DNA of 27,080 bases. Origin: UMGS1002 sp964463325 (GTDB lineage: Bacteria; Bacillota; Clostridia; Oscillospirales; CAG-272). The DNA is taken from positions 1 through 27,080 of the forward strand of contig CAYXBY010000019.1 in assembly GCA_964463325.1 (NCBI GenBank), in the 5' to 3' direction. Positions 13,695 through 22,128 of this stretch are shown here, piece by piece (the first letter of the stretch is position 1; the number at the start of each line of letters is the position of its first letter). The translations under genes and the position numbers were made by a program. The notes below the pieces were generated by a model, which searched no databases, was not told the origin of the DNA, and saw only the letters and a list, made by a program, of their open reading frames with translations.

Positions 13695-14279
13695 TTACCT
13701 CATTTCCAGCACATCGCGAAGCTTGCGCCGAATGCGGTAGAGCGCGTTGTTGATCGAGCGCTCGTCGCGGCCGAGGCGAGTGGCGATATCGGCGGCCGGC
13801 AGCCCGGAGACGTACATATCCCAAACGCTGTTTTCGTAATCTGATAAATTCTCGCGGATCAGCCGGCGCAGGGAGCGAATGCTTTCCTCATCGATCAGCT
13901 GCTGTGCCGGATCCGAGGAGGTGTCTGCCAGCTCACGCAGATAGTCCTCATACTCAAGGTTATCGGCGGTCTGTCGTGCGTGGCGCAGCACCTCGCGAGC
14001 GTGGCTGATCAGCGCTCTTGTCACGCAAATTTTGGCGTAGAGCCCAAAGGCGACGTCCTGCTGCGATAGATTGAAGGACAGCACGGCGCGATAGAAGCCG
14101 GCGAGCGCCTCCTGGTTGGCGTCCTCCTCCTGCCCCTCGGGGGCGTAGCGCCGTACTGCTGATTCCAGCATGGGCTCGTAGCGCTTCATAAGCTGCTCAA
14201 AGGCGGAGCTGTCATTTGAACGTGCGCGCAGCACCAGCTCGCATATCTCGTCGCCCCGCGCCTCTTTTTGCTCTTCCAA
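13695..14279 (-). CDS. SigH-like RNA polymerase sigma factor
   Basis: The 194-residue sigma-70 family protein is of the Spo0H/SigH type. Region 2 spans about 20-85 (FEQLMKRYEPMLESAVRRYA, EEDANQEALAGFYRAVLSF, then CVTRALISHAREVLR). The C-terminal region 4 reads LSDYENSVWDMYVSGL then helix-turn-helix AADIATRLGRDERSINNAL and RIRRKLRDVL, close to SigH. The best start is a TTG at 14279, because AAGGGGGG lies about 7 bases upstream and no better ATG or GTG is in frame. A TTG start suggests low, controlled synthesis. It follows the DUF4364 gene by 42 bp on the same strand, so the two are probably co-transcribed. Whether it is the transition-state SigH or a paralogue cannot be told here. Confidence 0.85.
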   Translation of the reverse strand: MEEQKEARGDEICELVLRARSNDSSAFEQLMKRYEPMLESAVRRYAPEGQEEDANQEALAGFYRAVLSFNLSQQDVAFGLYAKICVTRALISHAREVLRHARQTADNLEYEDYLRELADTSSDPAQQLIDEESIRSLRRLIRENLSDYENSVWDMYVSGLPAADIATRLGRDERSINNALYRIRRKLRDVLEMR

Positions 14280-14321
14280 AGGACGCCCCCCTTTCTTTTG
14301 GTAATTGTAGTGTCTGACGGC

Positions 14322-14876
14322 TCAGCTGTCGAACATATAGTTGACATTACCCGCCAGCAGCGCCAGCACGCCGCGGTATATGACCTCCGGGCGATCCATA
14401 AAGTTGTCCTTCATGCGCTTGGCACGGTTGAGAGAATCGACCACCACCGCAATGCGGAATATCTCGCTCTTGTGCTCGTCAAACGAGCAGGTGAAGCTGT
14501 AGGTGCCGTCCTCTCGCGGGTCGATGGCACATCTGGCCTCGATGCCGCGACGATTGAAATCAATGTACCGCAGCGCACAGGCCAGCGATTTGTCGAGTAT
14601 CGACGGCAAAATATCGCTTTTGAGCTCCTTAGCCACGCAGCGCCCCTTTTCGGTGACTGCGTACTGCACGCTGCCGTCGTGATTTTTAAGCTCCTCGATC
14701 AGCCCGCCGTCCAGCATTTCATGAAAGCTTTCGGCAAAGTCAAGGTACATGACATAGTCTGTCTGCATCACTATATCGTTTATTGTGACGAAATCAAGCG
14801 GATAATTGATGTTTTCCATAAGGTACAGCACAAATATCTTCACATTATTTTTGCTTCCAATAGGTGAGCTTGGCAT
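14322..14876 (-). CDS. DUF4364 family protein (winged-helix regulator-like)
   Basis: The 184-residue product matches the DUF4364 family common in clostridia. The N-terminal part (about 10-85) looks like a winged helix: VKIFVLYLMENINYPLDFVT, then ESFHEMLDGGLIEEL, then YAVTEKGR. The C-terminal domain (about 90-184) is of mixed alpha/beta type. A DNA-binding or regulatory role is inferred from the fold; no target is known. GGAGG lies 8-12 bases before the ATG. It is driven by a minus-strand promoter at 14909-14937, divergent from hom, and is followed by the SigH-like gene. Confidence 0.85.
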   Translation of the reverse strand: MPSSPIGSKNNVKIFVLYLMENINYPLDFVTINDIVMQTDYVMYLDFAESFHEMLDGGLIEELKNHDGSVQYAVTEKGRCVAKELKSDILPSILDKSLACALRYIDFNRRGIEARCAIDPREDGTYSFTCSFDEHKSEIFRIAVVVDSLNRAKRMKDNFMDRPEVIYRGVLALLAGNVNYMFDS

Positions 14877-14908
14877 AATATACCTCCGCGATAAAATCCT
14901 TTATCAAG

Positions 14909-14937
14909 ATTTTATCACATTTTTCGCTGTAATTCAA
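14909..14937 (-). promoter_or_regulatory. Sigma-A promoter of the DUF4364-sigma transcript
   Basis: On the minus strand, TTGAAT (14937-14932), a 17-base spacer and TAAAAT (14914-14909). The start falls near 14902, 26 bases before the ATG. Confidence 0.72.
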
Positions 14938-14954
14938 TAGTTTATCGATTTATA

Positions 14955-14983
14955 TTGATAAAATAATCGGATTATGATATAAT
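14955..14983 (+). promoter_or_regulatory. Sigma-A promoter of hom
   Basis: TTGATA (14955-14960), a 17-base spacer and TATAAT (14978-14983). The start falls near 14990, about 30 bases before the ATG, so there is no room for a long riboswitch or leader. Confidence 0.82.
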
Positions 14984-15020
14984 AAACGGGTATAAACTAA
15001 GAGGATCGAGGTTAAAAACC

Positions 15021-16217
15021 ATGATTAACGTTGCACTTCTCGGCTTCGGCACTGTTGGAAGCGGTACCGCCGAGGTTCTTGACATCAACCGCGCTAAGAT
15101 CGAAAGCTATACCGGCCAGCCGGTGACAGTTAAATACATTCTCGACCGCCGCGATTTTCCCGACAGTCCCTACGGTGGGCTGATAGTCCACGACTTTGAC
15201 ATTATTCTTGGCGACCCCACCGTTACCATCGTCGCCGAGATGATAGGCGGCGTCGGCGCGGCATATCGCTTTACGCGCGACGCGCTGTGCGCCGGCAAGC
15301 ACGTCGTCACCTCCAACAAGGAGCTGGTGGCGCGGCACGGCACCGAGCTGCTCCGTCTGGCCGCCGAGCATGGCGTCCGATATCTGTTTGAGGCCAGCGT
15401 CGGCGGCGGCATTCCCATCATCCGCCCGCTGACCAATGACCTCGCCGCCAATGGCATTGTCAGCATTGACGGCATTCTCAACGGCACCACCAACTACATC
15501 CTCACCCGCATGGCAGGTGAGGGCGCCGCACTTGAGCCGGTGCTGCGTGATGCGCAGGCTCGCGGCTACGCTGAGGCCGACCCGACTGCCGACGTCGAGG
15601 GACACGACGCCGCACGCAAGATAGTCATCCTCGCTGCGCTGGCCTTTGGCCGCATGGCGGACGCCGACGCGATACCTGTCGAGGGCATACGCGGCGTCAC
15701 GGCTGAGGATGTTGCGATAGCGGAGGCGTTGGGCATGTCCATCAAGCTGATCGGCCACGCCGAGCTGGTGGACGGTAGACTGCTGGCTATGGTCTCGCCG
15801 CGCATGGTCGGGCGCGATAACCCGCTTTATTCGGTCTGTGATGTCTTCAACGGTATACTGGTCGAGGGCAATATGCTGGGACGCGCCATGTTTTATGGCC
15901 GCGGCGCCGGCAAACTGCCGACAGCCTCCGCAGTGGCGTCCGACATTATCGATATTGCCGCGCACGGCGCCGCGTCACCCTTCACGCCACACTGGGAGGA
16001 CGCCCGTGCCGAGGACATCGCCCCGCTCGACGGCTACCGCTGTGGCAACGTCTTTATTATGCGTCGCGACGCGGCTCAAAATGTGCCGGGCGCGCTGCGC
16101 ACTGTCACGGTCGGTGAGCTGACGGCAGTGCTGACTGCCGATATGACCGAGGCCGAGGCGGCTGACGTCGTTCGCACTGCGGGAGTGGATATGATTAAGA
16201 GATACAGAGTGCTTTGA
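15021..16217 (+). CDS. hom: Homoserine dehydrogenase
   Basis: The 398-residue cytoplasmic enzyme reduces aspartate semialdehyde to homoserine with NAD(P)H, the branch point to threonine and methionine. The N-terminal Rossmann motif is GFGTVG (8-13). TSNKELVARHG, GILNGTTNYILTRM and AEADPTADVEGHDAARK cover the cofactor and catalytic core, including the Glu/Asp/Lys residues around the active site. LGRAMFYGRGAGKLPTASAV closes the catalytic part. About 80 residues remain, which is shorter than a full ACT domain with its linkers. Threonine feedback control through ACT may therefore be reduced or absent; this is inference. GAGG precedes the ATG. It stands alone, since no thrB or thrC is adjacent, and ends at a strong terminator. 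Confidence 0.95.
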   Translation: MINVALLGFGTVGSGTAEVLDINRAKIESYTGQPVTVKYILDRRDFPDSPYGGLIVHDFDIILGDPTVTIVAEMIGGVGAAYRFTRDALCAGKHVVTSNKELVARHGTELLRLAAEHGVRYLFEASVGGGIPIIRPLTNDLAANGIVSIDGILNGTTNYILTRMAGEGAALEPVLRDAQARGYAEADPTADVEGHDAARKIVILAALAFGRMADADAIPVEGIRGVTAEDVAIAEALGMSIKLIGHAELVDGRLLAMVSPRMVGRDNPLYSVCDVFNGILVEGNMLGRAMFYGRGAGKLPTASAVASDIIDIAAHGAASPFTPHWEDARAEDIAPLDGYRCGNVFIMRRDAAQNVPGALRTVTVGELTAVLTADMTEAEAADVVRTAGVDMIKRYRVL

Positions 16218-16221
16218 ACCC

Positions 16222-16265
16222 ACGGGGGGTGACGCGCATTGCGCGTCACCCCCGTCATATATTTT
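16222..16265 (+). terminator. Terminator after hom
   Basis: GGGGGTGACGCGC pairs with GCGCGTCACCCCC across an ATT loop (about 16224-16253), followed by CATATATTTTG. The stem is very stable, with a weak T tract. Confidence 0.8.
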
Positions 16266-16314
16266 GTCGTGCGGGCATATTCTGTACCGAAAAAGCTATT
16301 TTGGGAGGGACACT

Positions 16315-17490
16315 ATGCTTGGTATCAAACACAGATTGCCGACGGCGCTGCTGGCCGTTTGTCTGACGCTGACTGCGTTTTCAACGTTTAAGGTGGCTGC
16401 CGGTGCGGCGCAGCAGACGACAACAGCCGCCGTCGATGTCACACAGCATTGCCGCTCGGCCATACTCATGGAGGCCGAGACGGGCACCGTGCTCATGGAG
16501 CACAACGCCGACGAGGCGCTGCCGCCGGCGTCGGTCACCAAGATCATGACGCTGCTGCTGGTCATGGAGGCCATCGACATGGGGGCGCTGCACCTGGAGG
16601 ACACGCTGACCTGTAGTCCAAATGCCGCGTCCATGGGCGGTTCACAGGTCTATCTCGAGCCGGGCGAGACTATGACGGTCGACGATCTGATAAAATGCGT
16701 GGTCATCAGCTCGGCCAACGACGCCGCCGTCATGCTTGCAGAGGGCGTGGCGGGCAGTGAGGAGGCTTTTGTGGCCAAAATGAATCGTCGCGCCGAGGAG
16801 CTGGGCATGCGCAACACCGTCTTTGAGAACACCAACGGCCTCGACGACACCGCCACTCGCCATCTCACCTCGGCGCGTGACATCGCCATCATGTCGCGCG
16901 AGCTCATCAAGCACCAGAGGATCCTCGAATACAGCGGCATTTGGATGGACACCATCCGCGGCGGCAGCTTTGGCCTGACCAACACCAACCGTCTCATCCG
17001 CTTTTACCCCGGCGCGACGGGACTCAAGACCGGCTCGACCTCTCGCGCCCGCTTTTGCATGAGCGCTACCGCCCTGCGTGACGGCATGCACCTGATCTGC
17101 GTCGTCATGGGCGCCGAGACGCGCGACATACGCAACAGCACCGCCGCGCAGCTGCTGGACTGGGGCTTTGCTAACTTCGCGCTTTATACCGACGTCGCCG
17201 GCGAGGCGGGCGAGGTCAGCGTGCGCGGCGGGACGCAGGGCAGCGTCACGGCTGTGTCCGACAGCTTTAGCGCGGTTGTGCCGCGCGGCGGCGAGAGCCG
17301 TGTCGAGAGGCGGGTGGAGCTGGCGCCCGCAGTGGAGGCGCCGGTGGCGGCCGGGGACGTCGTCGGAAGCATCAAATACGTCCTCGGTGACGAAATATTG
17401 GGCGAGAGCGTCCTGCGCAGCACCGTAGAAGTGCCGAAAATCACCTTTGGACAGCTTTTTTTGCGTATTTTATCGGCTTTTATCATGTAA
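16315..17490 (+). CDS. dacF: D-alanyl-D-alanine carboxypeptidase (penicillin-binding protein, peptidase S11)
   Basis: The 391-residue exported enzyme trims the terminal D-Ala from peptidoglycan stem peptides. A signal peptide spans about 1-31. The three penicillin-binding motifs are present and well spaced: SVTK with nucleophile Ser 73 (73-76), SAN (133-135) and KTG (238-240). The C-terminal domain (about 280-375) is the beta-rich PBP5-type domain, and the last 16 residues (GQLFLRILSAFIM) form an amphipathic anchor. ATG 16315 has GGGAGG at 16303-16308; an upstream in-frame extension lacks these features. The symbol is by family resemblance to the DacF/DacB group. No promoter is obvious in 16265-16300. 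It is followed by pgi with its own promoter. Confidence 0.9.
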   Translation: MLGIKHRLPTALLAVCLTLTAFSTFKVAAGAAQQTTTAAVDVTQHCRSAILMEAETGTVLMEHNADEALPPASVTKIMTLLLVMEAIDMGALHLEDTLTCSPNAASMGGSQVYLEPGETMTVDDLIKCVVISSANDAAVMLAEGVAGSEEAFVAKMNRRAEELGMRNTVFENTNGLDDTATRHLTSARDIAIMSRELIKHQRILEYSGIWMDTIRGGSFGLTNTNRLIRFYPGATGLKTGSTSRARFCMSATALRDGMHLICVVMGAETRDIRNSTAAQLLDWGFANFALYTDVAGEAGEVSVRGGTQGSVTAVSDSFSAVVPRGGESRVERRVELAPAVEAPVAAGDVVGSIKYVLGDEILGESVLRSTVEVPKITFGQLFLRILSAFIM

Positions 17491-17505
17491 AAAATCAAAA
17501 AGCCC

Positions 17506-17534
17506 TTGAAAAGTTGACAAAAATATAGTATTAT
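17506..17534 (+). promoter_or_regulatory. Sigma-A promoter of pgi
   Basis: TTGAAA (17506-17511), a 17-base spacer and TATTAT (17529-17534). A perfect TTGACA at 17514-17519 is also present, but its best -10 (TATATT, 17534-17539) is only 14 bases away, so the first pairing is preferred. Confidence 0.6.
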
Positions 17535-17574
17535 ATATTCAGAGAATTTTTTTGATACAGAAAGCTGAATATCC

Positions 17575-18909
17575 ATGATTACTCTGAATGAAAAATATGT
17601 CAAGCCCTTTGTCCGCGAGGAAGAGCTTGAAAACATTAGTGAAATGGTCAAGACCGCCGATCGCATGGTTCGCGAGGGCACCGGCGCAGGCCACGATTTT
17701 CTGGGCTGGGTCGACCTGCCCGCAAATTATGACCGCGCTGAACTGCAAAAGATCAAGGAGACGGCCGCGAAAATTCGCGAGATGTGCGATGTCTTTGTCG
17801 TCATCGGCATCGGCGGCTCCTACCTTGGCGCGCGTGCCGTGATCGAATTTTTGAAGTCCAACATGTGCAACACTCTGCGCCGCGACATGCCGGAGATCTA
17901 TTTTGCCGGCAACAACATCAGCGCCCTTGCCATGAGCGAGCTGCTTGAGCTCTGCCGCGGACGGCGTGTGTGCATAAATGTCATATCCAAATCTGGCAAG
18001 ACGACCGAGCCGGCGCTCGCCTTCCGCATCTTCCGCGATCTGCTGGAGCAGCAGTACGGCGTCGAGGGCTCGCGTGAGCGTATATTTATCACGACCGACC
18101 GCGAGCGCGGCAATCTCAAGCATTTTGCCGACAGCATGGGCTATACCACCTTTGTGGTGCCCGACGATGTCGGCGGCCGCTTCTCAGTGCTGACGCCGGT
18201 GGGGCTGCTGCCCATCGCCGTTGCCGGTATTGATGTTGAAGAGCTGCTCGCCGGTGCCAATGACGCGCGCGTCAAATATTCCAACCCCGACATCAAGACC
18301 AACGACTGCTATCGCTATGCCGCGCTGCGCAACATACTCTATCGCCGCGGCAAGGTGACCGAGATACTTGTATGCTACGAGCAGTACATGCAGATGTTCT
18401 GCGAGTGGTGGAAGCAGCTGTACGGCGAGAGCGAGGGCAAGGACGGTCGAGGAATATATCCGTCCTCGGTCATATTCTCAACTGACCTGCATTCGCTGGG
18501 GCAGTATATCCAGGACGGCATGCGCAACCAGTTTGAGACCGTCATTTCGATGCAGACGCCGGATGCTGAGGTCATTATCCCAAACGATGCCAACGATATC
18601 GACGGGCTGAACTTCCTGTCGGGCAAGTCGGTGTACTATGTCAACACCAAGGCGCAGCAGGGCACTCTGCTGGCGCATGTGGACGGTGGCGTGCCGAACA
18701 TCGTGCTCGAGGTCGAGCGGCGTGACGCACGCAACCTGGGTAGCCTGATATATTTCTTCGAGCTGGCCTGCGCAATATCGGGCTATCTGCTCGGCGTCAA
18801 CCCCTTTAACCAGCCCGGCGTTGAGGCGTACAAAAACAACATGTTCGCCCTGCTTGGCAAGCCCGGCTTTGAAGAGGCTCGGGCAGAGCTTGAAAACAGA
18901 TTAGCATAA
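17575..18909 (+). CDS. pgi: Glucose-6-phosphate isomerase
   Basis: The 444-residue cytoplasmic enzyme interconverts glucose-6-phosphate and fructose-6-phosphate in glycolysis and gluconeogenesis. The length fits the short Bacillus-type enzymes (about 450). The first SIS domain carries VVIGIGGSYLGARA. INVISKSGKTTEPALAFRIF is the phosphate-binding SKSGTT-type loop (here SGKTTE). FSTDLHSLGQYIQDG and, near the C-terminus, NPFNQPGVEAYKNNM with the conserved Lys at about 420 are family signatures. The ribosome site is weak (AGAAAG). A small P-loop gene follows 21 bp downstream and probably shares the transcript. Confidence 0.95.
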   Translation: MITLNEKYVKPFVREEELENISEMVKTADRMVREGTGAGHDFLGWVDLPANYDRAELQKIKETAAKIREMCDVFVVIGIGGSYLGARAVIEFLKSNMCNTLRRDMPEIYFAGNNISALAMSELLELCRGRRVCINVISKSGKTTEPALAFRIFRDLLEQQYGVEGSRERIFITTDRERGNLKHFADSMGYTTFVVPDDVGGRFSVLTPVGLLPIAVAGIDVEELLAGANDARVKYSNPDIKTNDCYRYAALRNILYRRGKVTEILVCYEQYMQMFCEWWKQLYGESEGKDGRGIYPSSVIFSTDLHSLGQYIQDGMRNQFETVISMQTPDAEVIIPNDANDIDGLNFLSGKSVYYVNTKAQQGTLLAHVDGGVPNIVLEVERRDARNLGSLIYFFELACAISGYLLGVNPFNQPGVEAYKNNMFALLGKPGFEEARAELENRLA

Positions 18910-18930
18910 AAATATAACTGGAGGAACAAA

Positions 18931-19338
18931 ATGATCAAACTTATTACCGGTATCCCCGGCACGGGCAAGACCAAAATGCTCGTCGGCATGGTGAACGAGG
19001 CAGTTGCTGCCACAAAGGGCAATGTCGTGTGCATTGAGAAGGGTATCAAGCTGCGCTTCGATATCAGCTACAACGTCCGCCTGATCAATACGGACGAATA
19101 TCTCATCAATGATGCTCAGTCTCTGTTCGGATTTGTTTCCGGCATTATTGCGAGCAACCACGATGTGACCGATATTTTCATAGATGCAGCACTTAAGATA
19201 TGCAAGGAGGACATGACGGCATTGGAAAAGGCTGTTCATGACATGCATGAGCTGGCAGATAAGAATAATGTCAATATCGTGCTCACCTCCTCGATTCCGA
19301 AGGGCGAGGAGCCTGAGTCGCTCAAGCAGTTCATCTGA
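18931..19338 (+). CDS. Small P-loop NTP-binding protein of unknown function
   Basis: The 135-residue product has a Walker A motif GIPGTGKTK at residues 7-15 directly after the first strand, and a possible Walker B FIDAALKI at about 90. It then ends with helix ALEKAVHDMHELADKN and strand VNIVLTSSI. This is the size of a minimal P-loop domain without a partner domain. Similar short clostridial proteins are sometimes annotated as PilT-like, which is not supported by any motility feature here. GGAGGAAC precedes the ATG. It is 21 bp after pgi and ends at a strong terminator, so it belongs to the pgi transcript. Its role is unknown. Confidence 0.82.
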   Translation: MIKLITGIPGTGKTKMLVGMVNEAVAATKGNVVCIEKGIKLRFDISYNVRLINTDEYLINDAQSLFGFVSGIIASNHDVTDIFIDAALKICKEDMTALEKAVHDMHELADKNNVNIVLTSSIPKGEEPESLKQFI

Positions 19339-19352
19339 GGACTGCCAAGGCT

Positions 19353-19383
19353 ATCCCCCCGGCGCACCGGGGGGATATTTTTT
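19353..19383 (+). terminator. Terminator of the pgi transcript
   Basis: ATCCCCCCGG (19353-19362) pairs with CCGGGGGGAT (19367-19376) across loop CGCA, followed by ATTTTTT. A strong Rho-independent signal. Confidence 0.9.
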
Positions 19384-19412
19384 GCTTTCGGTACATTAAT
19401 TTAAAATCCCAC

Positions 19413-19441
19413 TTGATTTTGATCGTCGGCGGGGGTATAAT
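19413..19441 (+). promoter_or_regulatory. Sigma-A promoter of the flippase-MFS operon
   Basis: TTGATT (19413-19418), a 17-base spacer and TATAAT (19436-19441). The start falls near 19448, which rules out any coding start upstream of it and supports the ATG at 19470. Confidence 0.82.
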
Positions 19442-19469
19442 TATATCAGCAACTCGAGCGGAGGCGCAT

Positions 19470-20882
19470 ATGGATAAATATCGCAAGCTTTTATCAGATA
19501 CATTAATACTTGGCATCGGTACCTTTGCATCAAAGGTGCTGGTCTTTTTGCTCATGCCGCTTTACACGGCCTGCCTCACGCCGGGGCAGTACGGTACTGC
19601 CGACCTCATCTCGCAGACGGCCAATCTGCTCATCCCGCTGGCCTGCGCAGGCATATGCGACGGCCTTTTCCGCTTTACGCTGGACTCGGGCGCCGATCGT
19701 CCGTCGGTCTTGCGCACGGGGCTGCGCATACTCTGGATAGCCTCGCTGGCCTTCGCTGTGGTGTCGCCGGTGCTGTTTTTGTTCGATATTTTTGACGGCT
19801 ATGCCTGGCTGATCATAGTCTATGTGCTGGCCTCCAACCTGCATTCGGCCTGTGCGCAGTATATCCGCGCCTGTGACCGCCCGCGGCTGTTCGCAGTGCA
19901 GGGAATAATCAACACGGCGACCGTCATCGCGCTTAACCTGCTGTTTTTGCTGGTCTTCGACATGGGCGTGACCGGATATGTGCTGTCGGTCGTGCTGGCC
20001 GACGCCGCCGTCAGCCTGCTGCTCATTATTTGCGCGCGGCTCGACCGCGACATACGCGCGGGGCATCTCTCGCGCGAGCTGGCCGGGAGGCTGATACGCT
20101 ACAGCCTGCCAATGATCCCTACCACCATATTCTGGTGGATAACCAACGTCTCCGACCGCTATATCGTCACGCTGATATGCGGCAGCGACGTAAACGGCAT
20201 TTACTCCGCCGCCTACAAGATACCGACGCTGATAACGCTGCTGTGCTCGGTATTTTACGAGGCGTGGCAGTTTTCTGCCGTCAAGGACGCCGAAAAAAAG
20301 ACGCGCTCCGACTTTTTCGGCCGCGTTTTCGGCTATTACTGCGCGCTCATCTTCAGCGGCGGCGCTGCGGTGGTGCTGCTATGCCGCGTGTTCGTCCGGC
20401 TGCTGCTCAACGAGAGCTATTACGGCGCGTGGGAATACATCCCGGTGCTGACGCTGGCGGCCGTTTTTTCGGCACTGACCACCTTCATGGGCAGCGTTTA
20501 TCTGGTGAAAAAGAAAAGCATGATGTCCTTTCTGACCTCCATGCTGGGGGCGGGGCTGAACATCGTGCTGAACATTTTGATGATACCCGGCATGGGCGCA
20601 CAGGGCGCCGCCATCGCGACGGCCATCAGCTATGCGGTGGTGTTTGTGGTGCGGACGGTGACCGCCCTGCGGCATGTCAGCTTCCGCATAAGCTACCTGC
20701 GACTGGCGGCCGGCACCGTGCTGCTTTGCGGCCAGTGCGCCGTGACGGTGCTTGAGGTGCGGGGCTGGGCAGTGTGGTCGGCGCTGCTGACGCTGGCAGT
20801 GCTCACCATCAACGCGCGGCCGCTGTGGGGCATGGTGACCGGCACGCTGGGTCAGCTGCGCGGGCGCGGCGGAGAACGTTAA
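19470..20882 (+). CDS. Polysaccharide (lipid-linked oligosaccharide) flippase, MOP superfamily
   Basis: The 470-residue integral membrane protein has about 12-14 predicted helices. The opening LGIGTFASKVLVFLLMPLYT, then TPGQYGTADLISQTANLL, and the central RYSLPMIPTTIFWWITNVSD followed by RYIVTLICGSDVNGIYSAAY, are typical of Wzx/RfbX-type flippases. These move lipid-linked sugars across the membrane for capsule, exopolysaccharide or teichoic-type polymers. The substrate is unknown and no glycosyltransferase genes are nearby, so it is an isolated family member. ATG 19470 has GGAGG at 19459-19463. It is followed 13 bp later by the MFS gene. Confidence 0.9.
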   Translation: MDKYRKLLSDTLILGIGTFASKVLVFLLMPLYTACLTPGQYGTADLISQTANLLIPLACAGICDGLFRFTLDSGADRPSVLRTGLRILWIASLAFAVVSPVLFLFDIFDGYAWLIIVYVLASNLHSACAQYIRACDRPRLFAVQGIINTATVIALNLLFLLVFDMGVTGYVLSVVLADAAVSLLLIICARLDRDIRAGHLSRELAGRLIRYSLPMIPTTIFWWITNVSDRYIVTLICGSDVNGIYSAAYKIPTLITLLCSVFYEAWQFSAVKDAEKKTRSDFFGRVFGYYCALIFSGGAAVVLLCRVFVRLLLNESYYGAWEYIPVLTLAAVFSALTTFMGSVYLVKKKSMMSFLTSMLGAGLNIVLNILMIPGMGAQGAAIATAISYAVVFVVRTVTALRHVSFRISYLRLAAGTVLLCGQCAVTVLEVRGWAVWSALLTLAVLTINARPLWGMVTGTLGQLRGRGGER

Positions 20883-20895
20883 AGGAGCTTGAAAT

Positions 20896-22125
20896 ATGAA
20901 ACCGGACTACAAATTGACCCGGCTGGCCTGCTACACCAGCAATATTTCCATGGCAGCCGTGGCAAATCTGGCGCCGCTGCTGTTTTTGACCTTCCGCGAG
21001 CAGTACGGCATTTCGTACACGCTGCTGGGGCTGCTTGTGACGGTCAACTACCTGACGCAGCTGTCGATAGACCTGATATTTTCGATGCTGTCGCACCGCT
21101 TCAACATCTCGCTGACCGTTCGACTGACACCCTGGATCACAGTGACCGGACTGCTCATTTTCGCAGTCATGCCAATGCTTTTCCCGGGGGCGGCGTATGC
21201 GTTTATTATAATCGGGACGGTAATTTTCTCAACGGCGGCGGGGCTCAGCGAGGTGCTTATCAGCCCGGTCGTGGCGGCTATTCCGTCCGACGACCCCAGC
21301 CGAGACATGAGCATGCTGCACTCCATCTACGCGTGGGGCGTGGTCGGCGTTGCCATTATTACAACGGTGCTGCTGCGGGTGCTGGGTCACGAACGCTGGC
21401 AATTAGTTGCGCTGATGTGGTGTGTGGTGCCCATCTGCGGCGGCATTATGTTTTCGCGTGCGACGCTGCCGCCGCTTGAAACGCCGGAGCGGATGTCGGG
21501 CGCGGCTAAAATGTTCAAAAATCGCTGGGTGATGCTGTGTGTGCTGTCGATCTTCTTTGGCGGCGCGGCCGAAAACATGGTGGCGCAGTGGTGCTCCAGC
21601 TACATAGAGAGTGCGCTTGGCATATCCAAGCTGTACGGCGACATTTTCGGCATGGCCGGCTTTGCCTGCATGCTGGGACTGGGACGCGTGCTGTATGCGC
21701 GTCTCGGGCGACGGATATACCCCGTTATACTGTGGGGCTTTGCGGGCGCGGTCGTCTGCTATCTGACGGCGGCACTGACGCCGATACCCATTTTGGGGCT
21801 GATTGCCTGCGGCCTTACCGGCTTGTGCGTTTCCATGCTGTGGCCGGGCAGCCTGCTTATGCTGTCGGACGGTGTGCCGTCGGCGGATGTGGCGGCCTAC
21901 GCGCTTATGGCGGCGGGCGGCGACTTCGGCAGCTCGGTCGGACCGCAGCTGGTCGGCGTGGTGACCGATGCTGTCATGGGCAGCAGTCTGGCCGCGCAGC
22001 TGACGCAGTCGCTGGGTGTTACGGCGGATCAGCTGGGCATGAAGGCTGGACTTCTGTGCGGTACGCTGTTCCCGCTGGCCGGCATCGCAGTGGCGATAGC
22101 CCTGCGCCGGCGAAAAGCGGATTAA
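20896..22125 (+). CDS. Major facilitator superfamily transporter
   Basis: The 409-residue membrane protein has about 12 hydrophobic helices in two halves with a short central cytoplasmic loop (about 195-215, ending EKM-like RMSGAAKMFKNRW). The second half opens FFGGAAENMVAQWCSSYIES, and the later GLTGLCVSMLWPGSLLMLSDG resembles sugar/fucose-permease-like MFS members. Substrate and direction are not shown; carbohydrate uptake or export is a guess from this resemblance. AAAGGAG lies 9-15 bases before the ATG. It is the second gene after the flippase and ends 3 bp before palindromic repeat copy E. Confidence 0.88.
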   Translation: MKPDYKLTRLACYTSNISMAAVANLAPLLFLTFREQYGISYTLLGLLVTVNYLTQLSIDLIFSMLSHRFNISLTVRLTPWITVTGLLIFAVMPMLFPGAAYAFIIIGTVIFSTAAGLSEVLISPVVAAIPSDDPSRDMSMLHSIYAWGVVGVAIITTVLLRVLGHERWQLVALMWCVVPICGGIMFSRATLPPLETPERMSGAAKMFKNRWVMLCVLSIFFGGAAENMVAQWCSSYIESALGISKLYGDIFGMAGFACMLGLGRVLYARLGRRIYPVILWGFAGAVVCYLTAALTPIPILGLIACGLTGLCVSMLWPGSLLMLSDGVPSADVAAYALMAAGGDFGSSVGPQLVGVVTDAVMGSSLAAQLTQSLGVTADQLGMKAGLLCGTLFPLAGIAVAIALRRRKAD

Positions 22126-22128
22126 ATA

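Noticed and set aside
14984..15020. Riboswitch or T-box before hom
   Set aside because: The leader from the mapped promoter is only about 30 bases, too short for any known riboswitch.
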